From contig SXXA01000045.1 in assembly GCA_005791325.1 (NCBI GenBank), positions 1-6,680 on the forward strand: a DNA stretch of 6,680 bases. The letters are read 5' to 3'. The DNA is from Actinomycetota bacterium (GTDB lineage: Bacteria > Margulisbacteria > Marinamargulisbacteria > SXXA01). The stretch's first letter is position 1; every line of letters begins with the position of its first letter. A program made the position numbers and the translations under genes. The notes below the pieces were generated by a model, which was not told where the DNA came from, did not search any database, and worked only from the letters and a program-made list of their open reading frames with translations. Shown here piece by piece: positions 1 to 5,396 of this stretch.

Positions 1-2
1 AC

Positions 3-98
3 AGTGAGCAATTGGATATTACACCAGGATTAATTTACAGGCAACATCCATCCATCGGGAGTCATCGTGACATGTGGGGGCTGCATCCCCAGATTTAA
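3..98 (+). CDS. Possible C-terminal end of an unrecognised upstream gene (partial)
   Basis: Reading from base 3, the frame is open from the left edge to a TAA at 96-98 and gives about 31 residues ending in a His-, Trp- and Arg-containing tail (for example HPSIGSHRDMWGLHPQI). The composition is protein-like and the frame would be the 3' end of a gene starting outside the window. I do not recognise the family. An open stretch of this length can arise by chance, and the antisense strand is also open over part of it, so coding status is uncertain. If it is real, the gene ends about 255 bp before lipA, and the G/C-rich hairpin at 75-91 overlaps its last codons. Confidence 0.3.
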   Translation, partial: SEQLDITPGLIYRQHPSIGSHRDMWGLHPQI

Positions 99-106
99 AT
101 TCCCAC
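89..106 (+). repeat. 18-bp imperfect direct repeat, copy 1
   Basis: The 18-mer CCAGATTTAAATTCCCAC matches 298-315 (CCAGATATAAATCCCCAC) at 16 of 18 positions, in the same orientation, 209 bp apart. Copy 1 contains the perfect 8-bp palindrome ATTTAAAT. Similarity does not extend convincingly beyond the 18 bp on either side. It could be a regulator site present twice, the ends of a small insertion, or chance in a low-complexity region. The sequence does not decide between these. Confidence 0.5.
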
Positions 107-128
107 CCCGATATCCTAAGCAATATGA

Positions 129-150
129 GGGGGGGATGGGTTATTGAGGG
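129..150 (+). other. Possible G-quadruplex tract
   Basis: Four GGG tracts on the + strand (129-131, 133-135, 138-140, 148-150) are separated by loops of 1, 2 and 7 nt, which satisfies the usual G3+N1-7 pattern. The last tract overlaps the left arm of the hairpin at 148-164, so the two structures could compete. Pattern match only. Confidence 0.35.
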
Positions 151-164
151 GACCGGCGGTCCCC
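148..164. repeat. Inverted repeat, 7-bp G/C-rich stem
   Basis: GGGGACC (148-154) is the exact reverse complement of GGTCCCC (158-164), with a 3-nt centre GGC. The stem is strong, but it is followed by C and A/C-rich sequence rather than a T-run, so it is not a typical intrinsic terminator. Confidence 0.6.
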
Positions 165-171
165 CAACCCT

Positions 172-221
172 AGCCTGAAGGACCCCAATTGGTCAGGACT
201 AGTCCCTTGAATTGGGAGGCT
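172..221. repeat. Compound inverted repeat (bulged 12-bp stem)
   Basis: AGCCT (172-176) pairs with AGGCT (217-221), and CCCAATT (184-190) pairs with AATTGGG (210-216). The right arm is a continuous 12-mer, while the left arm carries a 7-nt bulge. Inside the loop sits the palindrome GGACTAGTCC (196-205). An alternative small hairpin, GACC (181-184) with GGTC (191-194), would exclude the outer stem. Two mutually exclusive folds are what an RNA switch or attenuator could use, but no ligand-binding core is recognised. Confidence 0.45.
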
Positions 222-236
222 CATTTAAAAGGGGGC

Positions 237-253
237 GTGGGGGGAACCCCCAC
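237..253. repeat. Inverted repeat, 7-bp stem
   Basis: GTGGGGG (237-243) and CCCCCAC (247-253) are perfect reverse complements around a GAA centre. The following bases are AATAAAC, not a T-run, so termination by this hairpin on the + strand is not supported. Confidence 0.6.
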
Positions 254-281
254 AATAAACTATGGGCACGCAGGGCCAACC

Positions 282-303
282 ATCTTGGGTTCTCGAACCA
301 GAT
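282..303. repeat. Inverted repeat just upstream of the lipA promoter
   Basis: ATCT (282-285) pairs with AGAT (300-303), and GGTTC (288-292) pairs with GAACC (295-299), with a 2-nt bulge on the left arm and a 2-bp centre. As DNA this is a compact dyad, GGTTCTCGAACC, ending about 16 bp before the -35 element. It overlaps the second copy of the 18-bp direct repeat. Its position suits a regulator site for lipA, but no named box is recognised. The 2-nt centre makes the full stem unlikely as an RNA hairpin. Confidence 0.4.
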
Positions 304-315
304 ATAAATCCCCAC
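298..315 (+). repeat. 18-bp imperfect direct repeat, copy 2
   Basis: CCAGATATAAATCCCCAC, 16 of 18 identical to 89-106. It lies 3 bp upstream of the lipA -35 hexamer, which is a plausible place for an activator or repressor site. The two differences from copy 1 remove the central ATTTAAAT palindrome. Confidence 0.5.
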
Positions 316-318
316 TTG

Positions 319-347
319 TTGAGTGTATGGCATGCGTTTGGTATACT
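319..347 (+). promoter_or_regulatory. lipA promoter, extended -10, sigma-70 type
   Basis: A TTGAGT -35 hexamer (319-324) is followed by a 17-bp spacer and a TATACT -10 hexamer (342-347). TG at 339-340 sits one base before the -10, giving the TGnTATAnT extended form. The usual start point about 7 bp downstream of the -10 falls at about 354, next to the lipA ATG at 355. No Shine-Dalgarno sequence can fit in between, so the transcript should be leaderless or nearly so. The spacer contains GCATGC (330-335), a 6-bp palindrome. The hexamers are seen directly; activity is inferred. Confidence 0.65.
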
Positions 348-354
348 CAAAAAT

Positions 355-1242
355 ATGAATACAGAATCACCCCCATCAACCAATCGCCTGCCAGATTGGT
401 TCAGAAAAGCCCCCGGAAAACGTACCGCTACTTTAAAGTTGTCAGACCGATTAGGCGAATCAGTACCCAATAGCATTTGTGAGGAAGCTCGATGTCCCAA
501 TCGAGGGGATTGTTTCGCTAAAGGGGTTCTTACCTTTATGATTTTAGGCACGACTTGCACCCGAAACTGTGGATTTTGTAGTGTGGCTCATGGCAAACCC
601 CTCCCCCCTGATCCCAATGAAATACTTCCCATTTTAAATGCCATCGACAAACTCAATTTGCGTTTTGTGGTTCTAACGTCGCCCAACCGCGATGATTTAC
701 CCGATGGTGGCTCGGGTCATTTTGCCCATGCCATTCAAACCATCAAATCTAACTTTCCGGCAGTCAAAGTAGAGGTATTGATCCCCGATTTCAAGGGGTC
801 AGAATCTGATTTATGGAGGGTTCTAAATGGAAACCCCGATGTGTTAAATCACAACATTGAAACGGTACCATCGTTATATCGAACCGTCCGAAAAGGATCA
901 CTGTACAGTCGCTCTATTGAGTTATTGCGCAAGGCCAAATCAATGGCCCCGCATGTATTGGTTAAAACAGGGTTAATGGTGGGCTTGGGGGAAACCAAAT
1001 CGGAATTGATTGAAACATTTAATGATATTCGTCAAACAGGGGTTGATATTTTAACACTGGGGCAATACTTAAAGCCCGACAAAGCCAGCTTGGATGTGGT
1101 TAGATATGTTCATCCCGATGAATTTGAAGAATTAAAACAGGTCGCATTGGATGCTGGTTTGCGATATGTATTTGCAGGACCCAGTGTGAGGAGTTCCTTT
1201 TTAGCTGAACATGTGTTTGATGATTTGGTATCAATTAAATGA
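355..1242 (+). CDS. lipA: Lipoyl synthase LipA
   Basis: A radical SAM enzyme that inserts two sulfurs into the octanoyl chain on lipoyl domains (pyruvate and 2-oxoglutarate dehydrogenases, glycine cleavage H protein). The 295-residue protein has the auxiliary-cluster motif C-x4-C-x5-C (C42, C47, C53) and the radical SAM motif C-x3-C-x2-C (C68, C72, C75). It also has the family blocks SPNRDDLPDGGSGHFA (109-124), NHNIETVP (165-172), GLMVGLGET (206-214), LGQYLKP (235-241) and the C-terminal RSS (279-281), whose serine ligates the auxiliary cluster in this family. The usual LGDTCTR is LGTTCTR here. Length is normal for the family. I chose ATG 355 over the upstream in-frame ATG 262, because the added 31 residues run through palindromic DNA and the promoter and match nothing in LipA. 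The TGA overlaps the plsY ATG (ATGA). No lipB is seen in the window. Confidence 0.95.
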   Translation: MNTESPPSTNRLPDWFRKAPGKRTATLKLSDRLGESVPNSICEEARCPNRGDCFAKGVLTFMILGTTCTRNCGFCSVAHGKPLPPDPNEILPILNAIDKLNLRFVVLTSPNRDDLPDGGSGHFAHAIQTIKSNFPAVKVEVLIPDFKGSESDLWRVLNGNPDVLNHNIETVPSLYRTVRKGSLYSRSIELLRKAKSMAPHVLVKTGLMVGLGETKSELIETFNDIRQTGVDILTLGQYLKPDKASLDVVRYVHPDEFEELKQVALDAGLRYVFAGPSVRSSFLAEHVFDDLVSIK

Positions 1243-1838
1243 ATCCCATTATTCAATTTTTTTCTTCTCATGTCATATTATTAATTGGATTTTCTTTTTT
1301 AATGGGTTCCATTCCGGTTGCCATGTTGGTATCTCGATTTTATAAGGTTGATCTTCGCCAAGTGGGTTCGGGTAATTTTGGTTCAACCAACGTATATCGG
1401 GCTTTGGGACTACGAGTTGCAGGGCTGGTATTTGTTTTTGATTTTATGAAAGGCGCCCTTCCAACATGGTTATCGTTATCGCATGAATACCCAGTCATTC
1501 ATATTTTGGTTGGGGGTATGGCCGTGTTGGGTCATACGATCTCACCTTTCGCCGGATTTAAGGGTGGCAAAGGTGCCGCCACTGGCCTTGGGGTATTGGC
1601 GACCCTGTGTTATGAACCCTTTTTAATATTAAGTATAATGGCTGCGGGGTTGATTATGACGACTCGAACGGTATCTATAGCCACCATTATTTGTGTGATT
1701 GCATGTCCTCTGCTCATTGCTTGGTGGCATTATCCAAGCGCATACGTAATGGGCACAGGCCTTGTTTCGTTGGTTATACTCATTCGACATATACCCAATA
1801 TTCGGCGGTTAATTCAAGGATCAGAAAACAAACTATAA
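1239..1838 (+). CDS. plsY: Acyl-phosphate:glycerol-3-phosphate acyltransferase PlsY
   Basis: An inner-membrane enzyme that transfers an acyl group from acyl-phosphate to glycerol-3-phosphate to make lysophosphatidic acid, the first step of phospholipid synthesis in the PlsX/PlsY route. The 199-residue protein is strongly hydrophobic with several membrane segments (about 10-30, 58-78, 87-105, 125-140, 145-163, 168-183). It carries all family motifs: GSGNFGSTNVYR (43-54), DFMKG (68-72), GHTISPFAGFKGGKG (98-112) and HIPNIRRLIQGSE (184-196). Length is typical. Its ATG overlaps the lipA stop by 4 nt and its TAA shares one base with the gpsA ATG, so translation is probably coupled. No clear Shine-Dalgarno precedes it. 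Its substrate is the product of the next gene, GpsA. Confidence 0.95.
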   Translation: MNPIIQFFSSHVILLIGFSFLMGSIPVAMLVSRFYKVDLRQVGSGNFGSTNVYRALGLRVAGLVFVFDFMKGALPTWLSLSHEYPVIHILVGGMAVLGHTISPFAGFKGGKGAATGLGVLATLCYEPFLILSIMAAGLIMTTRTVSIATIICVIACPLLIAWWHYPSAYVMGTGLVSLVILIRHIPNIRRLIQGSENKL

Positions 1839-2794
1839 TGTCAACAGTTGCGGTGATTGGATCGGGGGCATGGGCCACTGTATCAAGCATGCTACTAAGC
1901 AACGCCGGCCATTCTGTTGTGCAGTGGGTTCATCGTTCCGACTACCTTGATGCCATTAACAACCATCACATCAATCACCTAACCTTACCAAATGTCACTC
2001 TCCCCGTTAGCATCCGTGCCACCATGAATGTTGAAGAGCTAAATAATATTGACCATTGGGTGGTCGCTATCCCAGCCTCTTTTTTGCCAACACTCCCCTT
2101 TTCCCCTTCTCACCAATCGATTATTTCCTTAATAAAGGGTGTGGCCGTCTCAACCACCCATCATTTGGCCATGTCGGCCCTATCTGACCAGTGGGGCAGA
2201 CCCATTGCCGTATTATCCGGACCCAATTTAGCGGCTGAATTAGCAAGTGGTCAGGTTGGCGCGGCTGTGGTTGCGAGTGATGATCCCCATTTATCTAAAA
2301 CATTTCAAACCTTATTTAGCTCAACTCAATTTAGGGTTTACACCTCAACCGATCCATTAGGGGTATCCTATGGTGGGGTGCTCAAAAATATCTATGCCGT
2401 TGCCGCCGGAATTGTAGATGGACTTGGATTTGGAATGAATGCCAAGGCAGCATTAATGACCCGCGCTTTATCTGAAATGACCCGAATTGGTGTATCAATG
2501 GGTGCAAAAGCTGAAACCTTTTACGGATTATCTGGGGTCGGCGATTTAATGGCCACTGCCTATTCACCCCTCAGTCGAAATTGGCAAAGTGGATTTGCAA
2601 TGGGGCAAGGAAATGAACCAAGCTTACCCAATCGAGGGGTTGCAGAAGGAATTCGCTCCATCCAAGCCCTATCCCCTTTATTAAAAGGGATGAATACGCC
2701 CATCTTAACCGCATTAACCGATATTATTACCCATCAAAAATCGGTTCAAGACGTGGTGGGTTACCTTATGTCAAGGGATTTAAAGGCGGAATAA
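1838..2794 (+). CDS. gpsA: Glycerol-3-phosphate dehydrogenase [NAD(P)+] GpsA
   Basis: A cytosolic enzyme that reduces dihydroxyacetone phosphate to sn-glycerol-3-phosphate, the backbone used by PlsY. The 318-residue protein has an N-terminal Rossmann fold with GSGAWAT (8-14). Known members usually read GxGxWGT, so the third glycine is alanine here. The conserved lysines are in LIKG (K100) and VLKN (K183). Further family blocks are SGPNLAAELA (127-136), AAGIVDGLGFGMNAKAAL (189-206), GLSGVGDL (230-237) and SPLSRN (243-248), and it ends with the typical LMSRDLKAE. I chose ATG 1838, which gives the standard start before the nucleotide-binding glycines. An in-frame ATG at 1691 would add 49 residues lying inside plsY. 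The start shares one base with the plsY stop, and the nearest GGA-type ribosome site is too distant to be convincing. Confidence 0.94.
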   Translation: MSTVAVIGSGAWATVSSMLLSNAGHSVVQWVHRSDYLDAINNHHINHLTLPNVTLPVSIRATMNVEELNNIDHWVVAIPASFLPTLPFSPSHQSIISLIKGVAVSTTHHLAMSALSDQWGRPIAVLSGPNLAAELASGQVGAAVVASDDPHLSKTFQTLFSSTQFRVYTSTDPLGVSYGGVLKNIYAVAAGIVDGLGFGMNAKAALMTRALSEMTRIGVSMGAKAETFYGLSGVGDLMATAYSPLSRNWQSGFAMGQGNEPSLPNRGVAEGIRSIQALSPLLKGMNTPILTALTDIITHQKSVQDVVGYLMSRDLKAE

Positions 2795-2795
2795 T

Positions 2796-4229
2796 ATGGG
2801 TCGATGGTGGTTTGTATTGGCTCGAATACTGTTAGATATGGCATTCATTCCCATTACAGTTATTTTGGCGTATAGCGCCAAATTTAAAGTGGGCTGGGTG
2901 TTTCATTATGTATTGGATATTCCATTTGGCGATGTGTATGGCTTTGCTCAGGTAGAGCCTTACCTATCTAATTTGGGGATTATCACACTGATATGGATGG
3001 TTTGTTATATGTTAATGGGTGCGTATCGCCCCTTTTTGGGAACGATGGCCGAAGTGGATGAATGGATTGTGGTGTTTAAAGGAACCAGCATGGCCGTTAT
3101 TTGTCTCATGGCATTTACCTTTCTAGACAAATCATTTCCTGGATCCCGATTTGTGATGGGGTATTTGTGGTTATTTGGCATATTAACGAGTGGCATCACA
3201 CGTTATTTCCTATTTCGGGTTGAAATGCTCTGGCTGCAACAATCCAAACAACTTCAAACAGCCATGGTGATTGGTGTAAATAATCGGTCATTGGAACTGG
3301 TTGAACGACTCGTAACCATGCCGATATTGGGATTTCGATATATCGGTTCAATTGAGCAAGAACCCATTCAAAACGTACCATATATTATTCAAAATCAATA
3401 TCATCATTTGGGTTTACTAACCGATTGGTTACGTCACCTACAAACCCATCAGCCAGATGTCATCTTTATTGTGGATCTTCCCATATTGGATTGGACGCCC
3501 ATTCGAAATTGGTGTGGCGATCATGGCATCACGTGTTATGTGTCATCGGCGGTTGAAGAGGATATATCGGTCTCCACCAGAGCCATTACACTGGATGACA
3601 TTCCCTTAATCCAATATTCACCACCATCACCCCCCTTACTTAAAATTTGGCTTAAAACCATTATCGATTGGGTGCTGTCTCTGGTTATCTTGCTCTTGCT
3701 ATCCCCCATCATGATTATCATTGCCATCCTTATTAAGCTGGTTTCGCCATCTGGACCGGTATTATTCTCGCAGGAGCGGGTTGGAAAAGACGGTATTTTA
3801 TTCAAAATGATTAAATTTAGAACCATGATACCAAATGCAGAACAATTAACAGGCCCGATTATGGTTGATACCAAAAACGAAACCCGATATATACGGTTTG
3901 GTCGATTTTTAAGACGAACCTCATTGGACGAATTACCTCAATTGTTTAATATCCTAAAAGGTGACATGGCCTTGGTTGGACCACGACCAGAACGACCCCA
4001 TTTTGTAGCTGAATTCTCAAAAACCATCCCATCATTTAATCAACGGCATCAGGTGAAGGGTGGCATTACTGGGTGGGCGCAAATCAATGGGCGATCTCAA
4101 CTAACCCATCATCCAGCTCAAAAATTACGCTATGACTTGTATTATATTAATCACTGGGGATTTGCATTGGACTTTAAAATCATCCTCAAAACCATCGAAT
4201 GGGTTGTATTTAGCAGAGAAGCCTATTGA
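2796..4229 (+). CDS. Polyprenyl-phosphate sugar-1-phosphate transferase (WcaJ/WbaP type)
   Basis: An integral membrane enzyme that moves a sugar-1-phosphate from a UDP-sugar to undecaprenyl phosphate, the first step of exopolysaccharide, capsule or O-antigen assembly. The 477-residue protein has four N-terminal membrane helices (about 5-25, 57-78, 91-110, 119-140), a Rossmann-like central domain starting at MVIGVNNRS (157-165), and a fifth membrane segment (286-314). The bacterial sugar transferase domain follows, with FSQERVGKDG (324-333), KMIKFRTM (337-344), the catalytic pair in SLDELPQ (376-382), LKGDMALVGPRPE (387-399), GGITGWAQINGR (422-433) and a terminal SREAY. The sugar cannot be read from sequence. 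AAAGGCGGA (2782-2790) is a near-consensus ribosome site 5 nt before the ATG. It starts one base after the gpsA stop and overlaps the next gene by 4 nt. No other glycan genes are seen nearby. Confidence 0.92.
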   Translation: MGRWWFVLARILLDMAFIPITVILAYSAKFKVGWVFHYVLDIPFGDVYGFAQVEPYLSNLGIITLIWMVCYMLMGAYRPFLGTMAEVDEWIVVFKGTSMAVICLMAFTFLDKSFPGSRFVMGYLWLFGILTSGITRYFLFRVEMLWLQQSKQLQTAMVIGVNNRSLELVERLVTMPILGFRYIGSIEQEPIQNVPYIIQNQYHHLGLLTDWLRHLQTHQPDVIFIVDLPILDWTPIRNWCGDHGITCYVSSAVEEDISVSTRAITLDDIPLIQYSPPSPPLLKIWLKTIIDWVLSLVILLLLSPIMIIIAILIKLVSPSGPVLFSQERVGKDGILFKMIKFRTMIPNAEQLTGPIMVDTKNETRYIRFGRFLRRTSLDELPQLFNILKGDMALVGPRPERPHFVAEFSKTIPSFNQRHQVKGGITGWAQINGRSQLTHHPAQKLRYDLYYINHWGFALDFKIILKTIEWVVFSREAY

Positions 4230-5359
4230 AAAGGGGGATATTTGGGGGACGTTTTGACCCATTTCATGCCGGACACTTGAATATAATCCAATGGTGTTTT
4301 GATCAGGGTCTTCTGGATCATATCGAAATCATTCCGGCAGCAAATCCAGTACACAAACCCATTCAATCGGATTATGGGTCCAGAAAGAAACAAATTCAAA
4401 CCGCTATCGGTTCTTTTTCAGAAAAAGTCAGCATCAACGATATCGAATGGGATCGTCGCGACACCCCCTCATGGATGATCGATACCGTCACCAGTATTCA
4501 AAAACAATATCCGCAAGACGAGCTATACCTTATCATGGGATCTGACACCTTAATTGACTTACCCCGTTGGTACCAATCTCAAGCATTACAAAATAGTATC
4601 AAATTGATTGTATTCAATCGTCCCACTCACCCCATTTCATCACTCACAACATGGGCCAGTCATCATATTCAAGCCCCGATTCATTGGGTACACGAGTCAA
4701 ATTGGCCCCAATCTTCTACCCAATTGCGTAGAAAAACGCATTACGTATTGGGAATTACCGGTCGGATGGGCTCAGGAAAAACCACCGCATCTAACCTATT
4801 GCATACCGCCTACGGTGTTCCGATGATTGAATTGGATCATCTGGGGCATCTCGTCTTAAAAAAACCTGACATTCAATCGCAACTCTCGACGTATTTTGGT
4901 GCTTTACAACGAACTGAAACCGGCGATATCAATCGATTATGGCTAGGGGAGCTTGTTTTTAGCAACCCAACCCATCTCAGGCAACTCAATCAGGTCATGC
5001 ATCCCCATATTCGTCAATGTTGTATTGAACAAATTCGTCTCTCTGATTCCCACATTACCATCGTTACAGGCGCTTTATTATATGAGATTGGTCTCATCGA
5101 AACCTGTGACCATATATGGGTAATTGATGCACCTGACACGCAGTTAGAATCACGCCTTGGTCCAAAATTCCATCGCTTATTGTCACAAATGTCACGAGCC
5201 GAATATTTGGCCCTAGGGATGCCGATTCCAAATCATAGCCGAGTTGAATTTGAGTCACTCATTCTTCAAGCATTCAAAAAACAATGTGAAGAATGGCAAA
5301 TTCCATGCACATACACTAGTCATCTATCTATGCAAAAGCGAAAAAATATCTTAGACTAA
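4226..5359 (+). CDS. Fused NadD-like adenylyltransferase / CoaE-like dephospho-CoA kinase
   Basis: A single 377-residue frame with two domains. Residues 1-170 resemble nicotinate-nucleotide adenylyltransferase: GIFGGRFDPFHAGHL (4-18; usually GGSFDP, so S to R), IIPAANPVHK (35-44), TPSWMIDTV (80-88), GSDTLIDLPRW (105-115), FNRP (130-133) and SSTQLRR (163-169). The family's usual further C-terminal helix is missing. Residues 171-377 resemble dephospho-CoA kinase: P-loop GRMGSGKTT (179-187; usually GGIGSGKST), IELDHLGH (201-208, keeping the Asp that aligns with E. coli D33), VMHPHI (257-262) and ALLYEIG (283-289). The region that normally forms the LID (about 305-338) looks several residues short. 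The predicted roles are NAD and CoA synthesis. The start is TTG, overlapping the previous TGA by 4 nt, and gives the normal MKRxxIFGG beginning. No internal stop or frameshift separates the domains (boundary near base 4736). Both domain assignments are from motifs only, and dual activity is inferred. Confidence 0.88.
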   Translation: MKRGIFGGRFDPFHAGHLNIIQWCFDQGLLDHIEIIPAANPVHKPIQSDYGSRKKQIQTAIGSFSEKVSINDIEWDRRDTPSWMIDTVTSIQKQYPQDELYLIMGSDTLIDLPRWYQSQALQNSIKLIVFNRPTHPISSLTTWASHHIQAPIHWVHESNWPQSSTQLRRKTHYVLGITGRMGSGKTTASNLLHTAYGVPMIELDHLGHLVLKKPDIQSQLSTYFGALQRTETGDINRLWLGELVFSNPTHLRQLNQVMHPHIRQCCIEQIRLSDSHITIVTGALLYEIGLIETCDHIWVIDAPDTQLESRLGPKFHRLLSQMSRAEYLALGMPIPNHSRVEFESLILQAFKKQCEEWQIPCTYTSHLSMQKRKNILD

Positions 5360-5384
5360 ATCAAGATTTTAACAACAAAAAATT

Positions 5385-5389
5385 GAGGG
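5385..5389 (+). promoter_or_regulatory. Ribosome binding site of the exbB-like gene
   Basis: GAGGG lies 7 nt before the ATG at 5397, in an A-rich 37-bp gap after the previous stop. It is one of the few clear Shine-Dalgarno sequences in the window and supports this start. No convincing promoter hexamers were found in the gap. Confidence 0.6.
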
Positions 5390-5396
5390 TATTCGT

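Larger units (their letters stand above)
99..354. other. Structured non-coding region upstream of lipA
   Basis: About 255 bp with no supportable gene. The stretch is rich in runs of G and C and carries inverted repeats at 148-164, 172-221, 237-253 and 282-303, a G-tract array at 129-150, and the second copy of an 18-bp repeat at 298-315. It ends in the lipA promoter. None of the hairpins is followed by a clean T-run, so they do not look like classical rho-independent terminators. No tRNA, RNase P, SRP, tmRNA or familiar riboswitch core was recognised. Because the promoter lies downstream of the hairpins, they would not be part of a lipA transcript started there. They would belong to the upstream transcript's 3' end, to a separate small RNA, or act as DNA. 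Confidence 0.6.

Noticed and set aside
14..116. A 6-bp inverted pair GGATAT (14-19) / ATATCC (111-116)
   Set aside because: It is short and about 90 bp apart, with no pairing continuing inward, so it is likely chance.
280..312. A tRNA T-arm-like GGTTCTCGAACC
   Set aside because: The loop is too short for a T-loop, and no D-arm, anticodon arm or acceptor stem could be found on either strand.
262..354. An N-terminal extension of LipA starting at ATG 262
   Set aside because: The 31 extra residues resemble nothing in LipA and overlap the dyad at 282-303, the direct repeat and a good promoter. ATG 355 gives the normal family length.
189..473. A 94-codon frame overlapping the lipA start
   Set aside because: It runs out of frame through lipA and through palindromic DNA, and no family is recognisable. 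lipA coding explains its right half.
225..560. An antisense frame of 111 codons
   Set aside because: It is the shadow of lipA and of the palindromes, with no recognisable motif and no start context.
3536..3874. An antisense frame of 112 codons within the sugar transferase gene
   Set aside because: It lies wholly opposite a strongly supported coding region and has no recognisable domain.
4226..4735. Reading the N-terminal half as CoaD (phosphopantetheine adenylyltransferase), like animal CoA synthase
   Set aside because: It has GGRFDPFHAGHL, TPSWMIDTV and GSDTLIDLPRW, which are NadD-type. The CoaD features I would expect (the PGSFDP start and the later RG(L/I)R block) are missing.
5348..5370. 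A terminator before the exbB-like gene (ATCTT/AAGAT followed by TTTT)
   Set aside because: The stem is only 5 bp and A/T-rich with a 10-nt loop, too weak to call.
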